From Pardosa pseudoannulata (taxonomy: Eukaryota > Arthropoda > Arachnida > Araneae > Lycosidae): a DNA stretch of 64,000 nt. Under the pieces are notes generated by a model. It saw nothing but the letters and a program-made list of their open reading frames with translations. It was not told the DNA's origin and searched no databases. Every line of letters begins with the position of its first letter. The stretch's first letter is position 1. Made by a program: the position numbers and the translations under genes. Of this stretch, positions 63,811 through 64,000 are shown piece after piece. The DNA is taken from positions 54,390,244-54,454,243 of the forward strand of contig CM063498.1 in the NCBI GenBank assembly GCA_032207245.1. The letters are read 5' to 3'.

Positions 63811-63960
63811 TATCCAGTTAAATTTATCCTTTTTTACTTTTCATAAATTTGCGTGCTTATTAACAAATAAATTTTGAATAAATAAGAATCTAAAATTATG
63901 TTTACGTTTCACCATCATTGACAAAAATTAAATGTAAACATGTTTAATAGATGTAAACAA
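63541..63960. repeat. Unit of about 270 bp repeated twice at the right edge
   Basis: CAGTTTAATTTATCCTTT through ATGTTTAATAGATGTA (63544-63690) recurs as CAGTTAAATTTATCCTTT through ATGTTTAATAGATGTA (63814-63952), alternating with blocks of the minisatellite. It is probably an array that continues beyond the window. Confidence 0.88.
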
Positions 63961-64000
63961 TTCTTTTTTGATTACAGAAACGTTTATAAAATCTCATTAC

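Overview
The window is AT-rich eukaryotic DNA. It is almost entirely the introns of one gene plus repeats. Four short minus-strand exons, each with consensus splice sites, encode consecutive parts of the catalytic domain of a receptor-type (membrane) guanylate cyclase. They lie at 58200-58268, 44797-44971, 36681-36779 and 30290-30381. Together they give 435 nt, or 145 codons, with matching phases. The host is probably an invertebrate, most likely an arthropod and perhaps a chelicerate. This rests on the cyclase sequence, decayed Tc1, mariner and piggyBac elements, a tRNA-derived SINE and very long AT-rich introns. The species cannot be fixed from sequence alone.

The introns are 13,228, 8,017 and 6,299 bp, and more than 30 kb lies downstream of the last exon seen. 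They are packed with about ten unrelated tandem-repeat families. From left to right the units are about 770 bp (2050-8212), 202 bp (19285-20400), 186 bp (24360-26870), 315 bp (27120-27960), 420 bp (28060-30165), 380 bp (30680-33300), 150 bp (33570-34330), 257 bp (37350-39150), 229 bp (in 43667-44430 and 48132-49375), 195 bp (44976-54110), 525 bp (54899-56990) and a short AT minisatellite near the right edge. Several show higher-order structure: trimers in the 770-bp family and dimers in the 257-bp and 380-bp families.

The mobile elements are all dead or non-autonomous. There are three Tc1 remnants, one internally deleted mariner, four TTAA-flanked piggyBac-type elements (three of them within 3 kb, at 40188-43200) and four copies of a tRNA-derived SINE, one with a clear 13-bp target-site duplication. 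Several unnamed dispersed repeats also occur, one of them a fold-back element. A nearly perfect 530-bp palindrome (35811-36342) sits about 340 bp from an exon.

No prokaryotic genes, rRNA, CRISPR array or complete protein-coding gene was seen. The other open reading frames are by-products of repeats and microsatellites. The upstream exon carrying the first metal-binding aspartate, and the 3' exon after the last one found, were not located and probably lie outside the window.
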